Below are positions 25,301 through 32,784 of a stretch of DNA of 41,043 nucleotides, one piece after another. The notes beneath the pieces were generated by a model. It was not told the origin of the DNA. It saw nothing but the letters and a program-made list of their open reading frames with translations, and searched no databases. Origin of the DNA: Phycisphaerae bacterium. Lineage in GTDB: Bacteria; Planctomycetota; Phycisphaerae; SM23-33. The stretch is taken from positions 1 to 41,043 of the forward strand of contig JAFGEJ010000058.1 in NCBI GenBank assembly GCA_016931655.1, written 5' to 3'. Within the stretch, counting starts at the first letter, position 1. Every line of letters starts with the position of its first letter. The position numbers and the translations under genes are program-made.

Positions 25301-27076
25301 CGCCCAGAGGGCCCGGCTGGTGTGGGCGTCGAAGGCCGCCGTCACGCCCGCGTTGGTGGTGACGAACACCCGATCCTCCGCCACCGCCGGCGGCGCCGCG
25401 GGCGTGCTATGCCACGTCAGCGCCGGCAGGCCGTACATCGCCCCTTTGAAGACGGGCGTCTGGGCGATCTGCGTCTTCCATTGCAGCCGGCCCGTTGCGG
25501 CGTCCAGACACACCAGGTAAAACATCTCGCCGTACAGAACCGTCGTATACAATCGCCCTTCGTTTTCCCGATCGGCTGTGGACAGGTACGTCGGAGGCGA
25601 AAGAAACGTGCAGTCGCGCAGGAACGGATCGCCGCCGCCGGAAGCGTTTTCCGACCATCCGACAATCCATTCGAGCTTGCCCTGGCCGTGTAACGACAAC
25701 GCCGCCAGGGACGACGCTTCCGTGGGCGGTTTTTCCGTGTTCCCGAAGGCAACGTGAGCATACTGAATCGTCTGTGGGGCAAACCGGCAGACGGTGTAGA
25801 CGCGCCCGCCGCCGACGGTCAGGCTGTACCGACCCCGGTCGAGCAGGAATAACGAGGGAAACCGGGCGTAATGGCTCGAATGTATCGCCATAATTCGAGC
25901 GTTTCTTTCGTCGGACGATTTTGCGGTTCGTTCCATTGGCAGGGGTTGGGACTGCCAACCGTGATCGGAATCGTTTTGCCCGGTTTGTGCGTCCACCGCC
26001 ACGACGCGCTCGTCGTCGCGATACAGGATCAGGTCTCCCACGACGACGGGACGAATCAGCGGCGCCAGGGGCAGTGTAAGGCGGCGATTGCCCTGGCGGA
26101 TGCGCAGGGAGACGCGCCCGCCGAGAAGTTCCACGTCGCTGACCTGGCCGAGGATGTCCGGGCGAATTTGCAATCCCCGGGCGGGGTCATCCGCGGAGTT
26201 GTCCGCGGCGGGATAGCGCCAATAGGGGCGAAGGACCGCGCGGGTGTCGGGCATAACGCCCAGGCCCGTCGGCAGGCCGCCCCAGCCGGGATAGGTGGTT
26301 TTCAGAACTGTCGCGGCGGGGCGCGACGGACATGGAATGGCGAGATAGGCCTTAAGGGCGGCGGGGAGATTCTGCTCGCGCCCCGCCAGTGTTGCGCGGG
26401 CCTGGGGATATTTTGTGCGAAGCTCTTTGGCCAGCGTCTTGGCCTGCTCGGTTTGGCCGGCGAGATGATACGCGACGGCGGTTTTCAACAGCAGAAGCGG
26501 TACGCGGGTTTTGTCCGCCTCGGCAAGAAGCGCCCGCCAGGTTCGCCCCGCCTGGGCAAACTGGGCATGGTCGAACTGCCAGTCTCCCATCGCCTCTTCG
26601 GCCTTCGGCCCGACGCGAGTGTACTTGTACCGTTTTGCGACGTTTTTGATCCCCCGCGGGTCGCCCGCCGCAAGGGCGTCGTCCAGTTTCCGTTGGGCCT
26701 TGGGGTCGTACAGGCGACGATATCGCTCCAGGCCTTCGGGCGGAATTTCACCAAGCACTCGCAGGGCTTCATCGCGAAGGGGAAGAAAACGTCGTTGTTC
26801 TTTTCCCGCCGGAACAAAGCCGGCGTCGGGTTTGTCGATGAGGGCCTGGAGAATTTTAATCGCTTCGGCGTAGTCCTTTTTCTTCACCGCCGCCCGGGAC
26901 CTGGCGAGCCAGTCCGTCATGTCCGGATCGCACTTGACCAGGGGAGAAACGCCGGCGGAGGCGGCGCCGCCGCGATGAGCGGTGGCTACTCTTCTCTGGG
27001 CAGACGCCGCCGAGGCGGCGCAGAAACACAACGCCGCGATCATCGTCGCTCGAAATTCCCTTCGCCCGAACTTCAT
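22367..27076 (-). CDS. Giant secreted PQQ-type beta-propeller protein with TPR-like regions
   Basis: I chose the ATG at 27076 (MKFGRREFRAT, 1569 aa). A twin-arginine-like or Sec signal peptide then follows directly (MIAALCFCAASAASA). The first ~200 mature residues are TPR-like (RAAVKKKDYAEAIKILQALI). A PQQ-type propeller region spans roughly 350-800, with blades such as FYLVCLDAATGRLQWKTQI and VLAFRADDGTLLWRRV. A second helical TPR-like stretch lies at ~800-1100. A second propeller lies at ~1150-1560 (VVVAAFDPVTGKLLWQEE). PQQ-like propellers bind PQQ only in dehydrogenases; no calcium or PQQ ligand set is evident, so a scaffold role is more likely. A hairpin-rich stretch encodes residues just after the signal peptide. 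Confidence 0.82.
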   Translation of the reverse strand: MKFGRREFRATMIAALCFCAASAASAQRRVATAHRGGAASAGVSPLVKCDPDMTDWLARSRAAVKKKDYAEAIKILQALIDKPDAGFVPAGKEQRRFLPLRDEALRVLGEIPPEGLERYRRLYDPKAQRKLDDALAAGDPRGIKNVAKRYKYTRVGPKAEEAMGDWQFDHAQFAQAGRTWRALLAEADKTRVPLLLLKTAVAYHLAGQTEQAKTLAKELRTKYPQARATLAGREQNLPAALKAYLAIPCPSRPAATVLKTTYPGWGGLPTGLGVMPDTRAVLRPYWRYPAADNSADDPARGLQIRPDILGQVSDVELLGGRVSLRIRQGNRRLTLPLAPLIRPVVVGDLILYRDDERVVAVDAQTGQNDSDHGWQSQPLPMERTAKSSDERNARIMAIHSSHYARFPSLFLLDRGRYSLTVGGGRVYTVCRFAPQTIQYAHVAFGNTEKPPTEASSLAALSLHGQGKLEWIVGWSENASGGGDPFLRDCTFLSPPTYLSTADRENEGRLYTTVLYGEMFYLVCLDAATGRLQWKTQIAQTPVFKGAMYGLPALTWHSTPAAPPAVAEDRVFVTTNAGVTAAFDAHTSRALWAYQYGEATANPGSVPTPVITSSSIQPSAGTNSGGVSPVIVSDGVVITMPADDDEVLAFRADDGTLLWRRVRNRHLAALDGGRVCLAGEGVSILRASDGKELWRNGAMECFGDPAVTQKHLLLAGEGKLWRVRLSDYAVASEPLQADGWLGNLVSMGGKLIAASALGLCAYFDYDQTFAGLTERMKNAPSQTCIDLLTQRGDLSFHCDRYETALKDYVAAESLANTLPAGEEKRFRCARLRQRRYRTCIALGNREKDATKSLAWFDRARDLAQTNQERAHMQIRTARVLEHVGRFNEAVATAHVLGEQFPEEEVVDVRIGADVDPQRTFGSKDPTLPGRAWAYQFIHRLIQVHGQKVYAEFDAQALRALQQARRENTPEAYLSIQKRWPLSQYADEACFAAAEIFFYRACKTNDAARADEHLRHCEELLREVTCRQDSSHRPSALAALAAIYTAAGQLVPARHARIDLDELPADTPIAFADIRGPLEKVLRNMDEGKIKPGGAPSAQTTDTTPSYIRPPLRPIFTLSSPGAALLFDAEGTPLRLGQLLFVQAGDKTLLVDTSASNAEEAVRGVALTKIRRQPNQPLCAGLSRDGTIAAVANLQGLSVFRVDTCKLLRQTEWETLGCPNVGGVAVGEGLVIAWGRDNSVVAFDIVANKVRWEYASKSRPRKSESPPPNIIIGGPPGVVLQGGRMIRRSDLSEDHVVSAFTPVVVDDVVVVPECAAGLSAVVLDARNGKKLLSHTILPKLAPRRPAGAVDVKSLGAGLLAIVGGDAATVYDVRRTSRPVREQTISSPESAGELLGGNRYFLAVRGPDATVLLHPFRAPTQKTTTLRWNSSSGGPTIQPANAVFDEHRVYVFAAEAAAQGGSSTSTTRRLVVAAFDPVTGKLLWQEEPAAVGDAPSLYSFTQGENYLAVSLSRQDNAGGTCVLMDKATGKVVQHLPLADAAGKKPAAFSRRLAMTAGRLAMETGKGIAVYGE
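26966..26986. repeat. Small hairpin just after the signal-peptide codons of the PQQ protein
   Basis: GCCGCCGC-GATGA-GCGGTGGC forms 8-bp arms with one G-T type mismatch. It encodes ATAHRGG-type residues immediately after the signal peptide. It may be another in-frame repeat insertion, but the high local GC content makes chance more likely than for the other cases. Confidence 0.35.
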
Positions 27077-27172
27077 ATCACTGCTGTTGTTCCGTATACG
27101 GCCAATAGGTATGAAACCCACGTATTGGACGCGAGTTTCGGCGTTTTGTTTCCTAAGAAAATCAAGATTTTC

Positions 27173-27310
27173 TACCACAGAGACCTGCCTACCGGCAGGC
27201 AGGCACAGAGGGCACAGAGTTTTTTGAGTTCTGGCTTTTAGCTGTAAACGTTCAGTATTTAGCTTCTAACTTCCAGCTTCTTCCTCTGTGATCTCTGTGT
27301 CTCTGTGGTA
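27173..27310. repeat. ACCACAGAGA inverted-pair repeat
   Basis: TACCACAGAGA at the left is exactly inverted at the right as TCTCTGTGGTA. The inner arms are CACAGAGGGCACAGAG and CCTCTGTGATCTCTGTG. Between them lies a GCTTTTAGCTG/TTTAGCTTC word repeat. The element fills most of the 243-bp gap between the PQQ-protein gene and asnB. Partial copies occur at 12962 and at the window end (41027). Confidence 0.82.
27184..27203. repeat. Small palindrome inserted inside the ACCACAGAGA repeat
   Basis: CCTGCCTACCGGCAGGCAGG interrupts ACCACAGAGA|CACAGAGG. The right arm of the same repeat has the uninterrupted form (reverse complement ACCACAGAGACACAGAG). The insert is nearly the same palindrome as the one at 6279-6294 in an unrelated repeat. 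Confidence 0.78.
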
Positions 27311-27319
27311 AAAAATATG

Positions 27320-29179
27320 TTATCCGTTTTTCCGCAGCCATTGCAAAAACACCCACAGCTTGTACCCGCGCGAGCCGGTCAGAACCGCGGCGTGCTTCTC
27401 CAGATCACCCGCCAACCAGGCCCGGGCCAGGTCGGGCTTTTCGGCCCGCACGTCGGCAAGGAGTTTCCGCAGGTCAGCCGGCGTGAACCACTGCTTCACC
27501 GGCGCGCTGAAGCCCTTTTTCTTTCGCGTGCGAATATCTTCCGGCAGGCGGTCTTCCACCGTCCGTTTGAACAGGCCCTTCAGTTCGTCGCCGCCGTTGC
27601 GCACGGACTGCTGCAGGCCTATCACGTATTCGACCAGCCTGTGGTTTAAAAGCGGCACGCGCAGCTCCAGTCCCACGCGCATGGACGTTCGGTCGGCGCG
27701 GGTGAGGTTCAGGTCCGGCAGGAACGTGCAGAGGTCCACGTACTGCATCCGGGCCATGGGGGGAAGGTCGTCGCGCCAGTGCTGGCGGAAATAGGCGGCG
27801 TTGTCCCGGTGTTGCATGTGCTCGGCCAGCTCCGCGGAGAAAATGCGCCGCTTGTCCTGGCCCGTCACCGCGCCCATGAGCTGGGCATACAACTCGACCG
27901 ACTCCAGGGCCGCTAAGCGCCATTTTTTCTTCCGCCGACCGAAAAGTGTTTCAAACATTTTACAGGCGCTTTTTCCAAACGGGCTTTTCCAGAAACTCGG
28001 CTTTTGAAACTCCAGCCAGCTTCGATACCAGCTATACCCGCCGAACGTTTCGTCGCCGCCCTCGCCGCACAGGGCGACGGTGGCTTTCCGCCGGGCCAAC
28101 GCTGCCAGGAAGGTCATGGGGATCGTGCTGCTGGCCGCGAAGGGTTCGTCAAACAGGTCGAGAATCGTCTCGTCGTGCTCGTGGGCCATCTCACGCGAGA
28201 CGATCAGTTCCGTGTGTTCCGTTCCGAACCGCTCCGCCGCGGCGCGGGCCTGCGGCGCCTCGGAGTGCTCCTCCACGTCGAAGCCGATGGTAAACGTGTG
28301 CAGGTTGGCCCCACCGAGACGGTGCGTGGAGGCCTGTTCGCGGAAAATCGCCGCCGCCCGCTGCGTGACAATGCTGCTGTCCACGCCGCCGGACAGATAC
28401 GCACCCGTCGGCACGTCGGCGACGAGGTAGTCCTCGACGGCCCGGTCAATGTGCTCGCGAAGTTTCCCAGCCGCCGTTTCGGGCGAATCGCCGAGGCACT
28501 CGAATTGCGGCGCCCAGTAGTTCGCCAGTTCCACCTCCCCGGCCTGATAGCGCAACATCGTTGCCGGCGGCAACTTGAAGACCTTCCGGTAGATCGTCGC
28601 GGGCGTGGGCACGTAGCCGTAGCTGAAGAAGTCCCACGCGGCCTCGGGCGATAAATCCCGGCTGATGCACTCCGATGCCAGGACCGCGCGGATTTCGCTG
28701 CCGAAAATTATCCCGCCGCCGTCCAGTGCGTAGAACAAGGGCTTGATCCCCAGCCGGTCGCGCACCAGCAACAGCTTGCGATTCGGCACGTCCCACAGGG
28801 CAATGGCGAACATGCCCTCCAGGTGGTCCACGAAGGTTTCGCCCCAGGCGAGGTAGGCCTGGAGAACGACTTCCGTGTCGGTGTCGGAATGGAAAACCGC
28901 CCCGCCGGCCTGTAGCTCACGGCGGAGATCGGCGAAGTTGTACACCTCGCCGTTGTAGACGATCACTGCCCTGCCGAGATCGTCGGCCATCGGCTGCCGG
29001 CCTTTCTCGGACAAATCGAGAATGCTCAGACGACGATGGGCCAGGCCCGCGCCGCCGTCGGGCGAAATCCACAGCCCCGCGTCGTCCGGCCCGCGGTGAG
29101 ACAGCGTGTCGCGCATCTGCGTAAGAACGGCGCAGTCCACGCCGCCGGCGGATAATACCATGCCCGCAATTCCACACAT
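27320..29179 (-). CDS. asnB: Asparagine synthase (glutamine-hydrolysing)
   Basis: The enzyme makes asparagine, or amidates another carboxylate, using ammonia released from glutamine. The class II glutaminase domain starts MCGIAGMV with the nucleophile Cys2, and HRRLSILDLSEKGRQPM and YNGEVYN follow. The synthetase domain has the ATP-binding SGGVDSS motif near residue 255 and CGEGGDETFGGY. The length (619 aa) is normal for bacterial AsnB. A TATACT box lies 8 nt before the ATG, with no Shine-Dalgarno site, which suggests a leaderless message. Such enzymes in exopolysaccharide loci may amidate sugars, but nothing here points to that. Confidence 0.93.
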   Translation of the reverse strand: MCGIAGMVLSAGGVDCAVLTQMRDTLSHRGPDDAGLWISPDGGAGLAHRRLSILDLSEKGRQPMADDLGRAVIVYNGEVYNFADLRRELQAGGAVFHSDTDTEVVLQAYLAWGETFVDHLEGMFAIALWDVPNRKLLLVRDRLGIKPLFYALDGGGIIFGSEIRAVLASECISRDLSPEAAWDFFSYGYVPTPATIYRKVFKLPPATMLRYQAGEVELANYWAPQFECLGDSPETAAGKLREHIDRAVEDYLVADVPTGAYLSGGVDSSIVTQRAAAIFREQASTHRLGGANLHTFTIGFDVEEHSEAPQARAAAERFGTEHTELIVSREMAHEHDETILDLFDEPFAASSTIPMTFLAALARRKATVALCGEGGDETFGGYSWYRSWLEFQKPSFWKSPFGKSACKMFETLFGRRKKKWRLAALESVELYAQLMGAVTGQDKRRIFSAELAEHMQHRDNAAYFRQHWRDDLPPMARMQYVDLCTFLPDLNLTRADRTSMRVGLELRVPLLNHRLVEYVIGLQQSVRNGGDELKGLFKRTVEDRLPEDIRTRKKKGFSAPVKQWFTPADLRKLLADVRAEKPDLARAWLAGDLEKHAAVLTGSRGYKLWVFLQWLRKNG

Positions 29180-29187
29180 ATCAGGCT

Positions 29188-29193
29188 AGTATA
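29188..29193 (-). promoter_or_regulatory. -10 box placed for a leaderless asnB transcript
   Basis: TATACT on the - strand is followed by eight bases (AGCCTGAT) and then the ATG of asnB. Transcription would start at or next to the start codon. No purine-rich ribosome site is present. The -35 region has no clear consensus. Confidence 0.42.
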
Positions 29194-29245
29194 GTCGATT
29201 CCGCCGGCGGATTCGATCCTTTCGGGAAGCATCTCTCGTAAACGC

Positions 29246-29647
29246 TTACGAGCTTTCACCGCCGCCGGTGGTGGGTCCCGCCGCCGAGAGATATTTGGCG
29301 GAGCCGAAACCAAGGATGGGGTAGAAGATCACCGGCAGCAGCCATAAGCCGATGCCGAACCCGCCGCCTTTTCCGAAATTCTCAGCGATCTTGATGCTGA
29401 TCATGATCGTCGCCACGAGGTTCGCCACCGGAATGAACAGCAGGACGAACCACACCACGCTTAGCTGGGCTACCTCCGTCGCGACGTACATGTTGTAGAA
29501 CGGAATAATCGCCGCCCAGCCGGGACGCCCCGCTTTTTTGAACGTCGTCCACATCCCGGCGATGGTAAGAATCACAACCGCCGCCCAGAGAATCACGACA
29601 AATACGGGGAACTCTCCACTGCTCTGCGAATACTCTTCCGTGGGCAT
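29246..29647 (-). CDS. Small membrane protein, DUF5684-like
   Basis: This 133-aa protein has three or four hydrophobic helices (VFVVILWAAVVILTIAGMW, VVWFVLLFIPVANLVATIMI, IGLWLLPVIFYPILGFG). The central motif FKKAGRPGWAAIIPFYNMYV is typical of the DUF5684 family of small bacterial membrane proteins, whose function is not known. A good ribosome site (AAGGAG) precedes the ATG. A 7-bp-arm hairpin (CTCGTAA/TTACGAG) overlaps its stop codon. It is divergent from pgk. Confidence 0.8.
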   Translation of the reverse strand: MPTEEYSQSSGEFPVFVVILWAAVVILTIAGMWTTFKKAGRPGWAAIIPFYNMYVATEVAQLSVVWFVLLFIPVANLVATIMISIKIAENFGKGGGFGIGLWLLPVIFYPILGFGSAKYLSAAGPTTGGGESS

Positions 29648-29961
29648 ATTGCGTCTCCTTGTGCTATCCAGCCGTCAATCCATTGCTGGCGGACATGCAC
29701 CCCCCGGGCATCCGCACCCGGAGCCGCCGAAACGAGAGTAGTCCGTAACATGCGGGAGGTCAAAGAGAATTTCCAGGTTTCCACGTGTGGGCCTCCGTGC
29801 GGAAGGTCGATCCCGTCGGCGAAGTCCCGCCGGTCGGGGACTTGCATTCATTCAAGGGATATCAGAAGATACTCGCTGTCGCGCCGATCCGCTCCATGCG
29901 GACCGCCGGGACGCCGACGGAAGGCGAAATACATAACCACCAACGACAAAGGAATAAACTC
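29648..29961. other. Intergenic region between the divergent DUF5684-like gene and pgk
   Basis: This 314-bp region should hold the promoters for both directions. I see an isolated TTGCAT (29842) as a possible -35 for pgk, but no -10 at proper spacing. No repeat of the families listed elsewhere is present, so it is one of the few long gaps free of them. The track ORF that begins at 29785 merely extends pgk upstream and has no family support. Confidence 0.5.
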
Positions 29962-31179
29962 ATGGCGGTAAAAACCCTTGCCGATTTGACGAAAACGGAC
30001 CTCGCCGGAAAGGTCGTGCTGATGCGTGTGGACTTCAATGTCCCGCTGAAAAATGGGACCGTCACCGATGACACGCGGATCACCGCCGCCTTGCCGAGCA
30101 TTCAAAAAGTTCTCGCCGACGGGGCAAAACTCGTCCTGATGAGCCACCTGGGACGCCCCGACGGACAGGCGAAGCCCGAATATTCCCTCAAACCCGCCGC
30201 GGATCGACTGGCGGAACTTCTCAAGAAACCCGTGACGCTCGGACCGGCCGACGTCGCCGGCGCGGAGGCGAAACAGATGGTCGCCGCCCTGCAGGGCGGC
30301 GAGGTGCTCGTGCTGGAAAACGTCCGGTTCGACAAGCGCGAAGACAGCAAGGACGAAGCCGCCGTCAAGGCCTTCGGTGAGGAATTGGCCGCCCTGGGCG
30401 AAGTCTACGTCAACGACGCCTTCGGAACCTGCCACCGTAAACACGCCAGCATGTGGGCCGTCCCGCGGGTGATTCTCGCCAAAGGCGGCCGGGCCGTGGC
30501 GGGCTATCTCGTGGAAAAGGAAATCAAGTACCTTCACGACGCCGTCGCGGAACCCGCCCGGCCTTTTGTCGCCATCCTCGGCGGGGCAAAAGTCAGCGAC
30601 AAGATCAAACTCATCAGTTCGCTTCTGGGCAAGTGCGACAACATCCTCATCGGCGGGGCGATGGCCTACACGCTGCTCAAGGCCCGCGGCGTGAAAGTCG
30701 GCAAGAGCCTCGTCGAGGAAGACCAGGTCGAGGCGATGAAAGACCTGCTCGCCAAGGCCGGCGGAAAGATCGTCCTGCCTGCCGACCACCTCGGCGCGAC
30801 GGAATTTACCAGCGACGACGCCCAGGCCGTCGACGAGGAAAACATTCCCGACGACCTGATGGGCATGGACGTCGGCCCGAAGACCCGCAACGCCTTCGGA
30901 GATATCATCGCGGCGGCGAAAACCATCGTCTGGAACGGTCCGATGGGCGTCTTTGAGCGCCCCGCCTACGCCGCCGGCACGAAGGCGATCGCCGAAGCCG
31001 TTGCCCAGGCTACCGACGGCGGCGCCATCAGCGTCATCGGCGGGGGCGACTCGGTAGCCGCCGTCGAACAAATGGGACTCAGCGAGAGAATGACCCACGT
31101 TTCCACCGGCGGCGGCGCGAGCCTGACCTACCTCGAAGGAAAACCCATGCCTCCCATCGAGGTGCTGGAACAAAAGTAG
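29962..31179 (+). CDS. pgk: Phosphoglycerate kinase
   Basis: The enzyme interconverts 1,3-bisphosphoglycerate and ADP with 3-phosphoglycerate and ATP in glycolysis and gluconeogenesis. The N-domain substrate motifs are RVDFNVPL and SHLGRP, and the C-domain has NGPMGVFE and GGGDSVAA. I chose the ATG at 29962 (MAVKTLADLTKTDLAGK), 405 aa, which fits the family and has AAAGGA upstream. The 59 extra residues of the track ORF are discarded. rpe follows after ~120 bp of repeats. No gap gene is adjacent. Confidence 0.97.
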   Translation: MAVKTLADLTKTDLAGKVVLMRVDFNVPLKNGTVTDDTRITAALPSIQKVLADGAKLVLMSHLGRPDGQAKPEYSLKPAADRLAELLKKPVTLGPADVAGAEAKQMVAALQGGEVLVLENVRFDKREDSKDEAAVKAFGEELAALGEVYVNDAFGTCHRKHASMWAVPRVILAKGGRAVAGYLVEKEIKYLHDAVAEPARPFVAILGGAKVSDKIKLISSLLGKCDNILIGGAMAYTLLKARGVKVGKSLVEEDQVEAMKDLLAKAGGKIVLPADHLGATEFTSDDAQAVDEENIPDDLMGMDVGPKTRNAFGDIIAAAKTIVWNGPMGVFERPAYAAGTKAIAEAVAQATDGGAISVIGGGDSVAAVEQMGLSERMTHVSTGGGASLTYLEGKPMPPIEVLEQK

Positions 31180-31264
31180 GCAATAGGGAATAGGAAGAAA
31201 AGAAAGAAAGCAATAGGATTACCAAAAGGACTTGCCGCTTTAGCGGCAGGTTTATGGCTATGCT

Positions 31265-31298
31265 GAAAACTGACTGCTGATCGCTGACTGCTGATCGC
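31265..31298. repeat. CTGACTGCTGATCG word repeat before rpe
   Basis: TGACTGCTGATCGC occurs twice in tandem directly before the rpe start codon, leaving no room for a ribosome site. It is the opposite-strand relative of the CAGC-TCAGC repeat at 21112. A small CTTGCCGCTTTAGCGGCAG hairpin lies upstream at about 31229 and may end the pgk transcript. Confidence 0.6.
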
Positions 31299-31302
31299 TA
31301 AA

Positions 31303-31989
31303 ATGAATTATCCCGGCAAAAATCCCTGGCCGGGCCTGACGGGCCCGGCGCTGATCGCACCCAGCCTGCTGAGCGTGGACTTCGCGCGGGCCGGCAAACA
31401 GATCGACCAGGTGCTCAAAGCCGGCGCGGAAGTGCTACACGTCGATATCATGGACGGGCATTTCGTGCCGAACCTTTCCATGGGCCCGCCGGTCGTCGAG
31501 AAGATTCGCCGCTATACCCGCGCCCCGCTGGACGTGCACCTGATGGTCACCGATCCGGAGTTTTTCCTCGAACCGTTCGCCCTCGCCGGCGCGGACAGCC
31601 TGAATTTTCACGTTGAGGCGACGGACAAGCCGGTGGAACTGATCGGCCGAATCCGCCGGATGGGTCTGGGAGTGGGCGTGACCGTCAAACCCGCCACGCC
31701 CGCCGAAGCGATCGCGCCTGTGGCGGACCTGATCGACCTGGTGCTGGTCATGACCGTCGAACCCGGATTCGGCGGGCAATCGTTCATGGAAACCATGCTG
31801 CCCAAGATCGAAGCCATCCGCGCCATGCTCGCGGAAACGCAACGCCTGGAAGTGGACGGGGGAATCAATCCCCAAACCGCCCGGCGCTGCCGCGACGCCG
31901 GCGCGGACGTGCTCGTCGCGGGAAACAACGTCTTCGCCGCCCCCGACCCCGCCAAGGCGGTAAAGGAATTGCGCTCGGCGATTGATTGA
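31303..31989 (+). CDS. rpe: Ribulose-phosphate 3-epimerase
   Basis: This TIM-barrel enzyme of the pentose phosphate pathway interconverts ribulose 5-phosphate and xylulose 5-phosphate. The motifs APSLLSVDFA, VDIMDGHFVPNLSMGP, MTVEPGFGGQSF and VDGGI carry the usual metal and phosphate ligands. At 228 aa it is of normal length. The ATG at 31303 has no Shine-Dalgarno site and directly follows a word-like repeat, so the native leader may have been lost. An in-frame start further in would cut the first beta strand. Confidence 0.95.
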   Translation: MNYPGKNPWPGLTGPALIAPSLLSVDFARAGKQIDQVLKAGAEVLHVDIMDGHFVPNLSMGPPVVEKIRRYTRAPLDVHLMVTDPEFFLEPFALAGADSLNFHVEATDKPVELIGRIRRMGLGVGVTVKPATPAEAIAPVADLIDLVLVMTVEPGFGGQSFMETMLPKIEAIRAMLAETQRLEVDGGINPQTARRCRDAGADVLVAGNNVFAAPDPAKAVKELRSAID

Positions 31990-32050
31990 ATGATTATACC
32001 CATATTGAAAAAATACAACCATATTTCAAGGACGACAAGGTTAGGAAATT

Positions 32051-32143
32051 ATCCACGGATTCCACGGATTTCTTAGGAATTCCACGGATTTTTCTTTTCA
32101 ATAAATCCATGAAATCCGTCTTTTATCCGTGTAATCCGTGGAT
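32051..32143. repeat. TCCACGG palindromic repeat, copy 3
   Basis: This 93-bp element starts ATCCACGGATTCCACGGATT and ends TCCGTGTAATCCGTGGAT, with an internal ATTCCACGGATTT. It fills the gap between rpe and the phosphatase-fold gene. Confidence 0.85.
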
Positions 32144-32186
32144 GATTTTATAACAGTGCGATAGAAAATTGATTGTCGGCGTAATT

Positions 32187-32765
32187 ATGCAACTGTATGT
32201 GGTACAAACCGGCGAGACGATCTGGGAGCTTCAGCAGCGGATGGACTCCCTGGCGGGCGTTTCGCTCAGCGAAGCCGGGCGGGCGAGCATTGAGCAGGTC
32301 GCAGAGGATCTCGCGCCCCACAAGCCGACGGTGATTTACGCCTCGCAAGGCCAGGCGGAGAAGGAAACCGCCGATCTGCTGGCGGCTGGGCTGGGGCTGA
32401 AGGTTCGCACCGAGTCGCGTCTTGACGAGCTGGACTTCGGACTTTGGCAGGGCCTGACGATCTCCGATATCAGGCACCGCCAGCCCAAGCTCTACAAGCA
32501 GTGGCTCGAGGCGCCCGCCGATCTTCGCCCGCCGGGAGGCGAATCACTCCAGGAGGCGTACAAGCGCCTCAGCCAGGCCGTCGACGAAATTTTGAAAAAA
32601 GGAAAGAAAAAAGATAAAATCGATGCGCCGATTCTGGTCCTGCGCCCGACGATTCTGGGCGTGCTGCGCTGCCGGCTGGAACGGGCTGAACTGGACGACG
32701 TCTGGAAATTCGTCGGACGCGAATTTACCTGGAAAAGTTACGAAGTGAATGAAAAAGAATTCTAA
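32187..32765 (+). CDS. Histidine-phosphatase-fold protein with lost catalytic residues
   Basis: The overall pattern is that of the phosphoglycerate mutase/histidine phosphatase superfamily: an N-terminal YVVxTGET strand, then YASQGQAEKETADLLAAGL, LDELDFGLWQGLT and PPGGESLQEAYKRL. However, the RHG catalytic motif reads QTG. The arginine expected after the YxS motif is absent, and the late SHG-type histidine site reads LRPTI. All main catalytic residues are therefore replaced while the fold residues remain, so it is probably a pseudo-enzyme or regulator. I chose the ATG at 32187 (MQLYVV, 192 aa). The next gene may start within its 3' end. It lies between rpe and a GH4 gene. Confidence 0.78.
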   Translation: MQLYVVQTGETIWELQQRMDSLAGVSLSEAGRASIEQVAEDLAPHKPTVIYASQGQAEKETADLLAAGLGLKVRTESRLDELDFGLWQGLTISDIRHRQPKLYKQWLEAPADLRPPGGESLQEAYKRLSQAVDEILKKGKKKDKIDAPILVLRPTILGVLRCRLERAELDDVWKFVGREFTWKSYEVNEKEF

Positions 32766-32784
32766 CCCCCTTCCCCCAAAAACC

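Noticed and set aside
29848-31173. 441-aa - strand ORF opposite pgk
   Set aside because: pgk on the other strand has every family motif; the antisense ORF has none.
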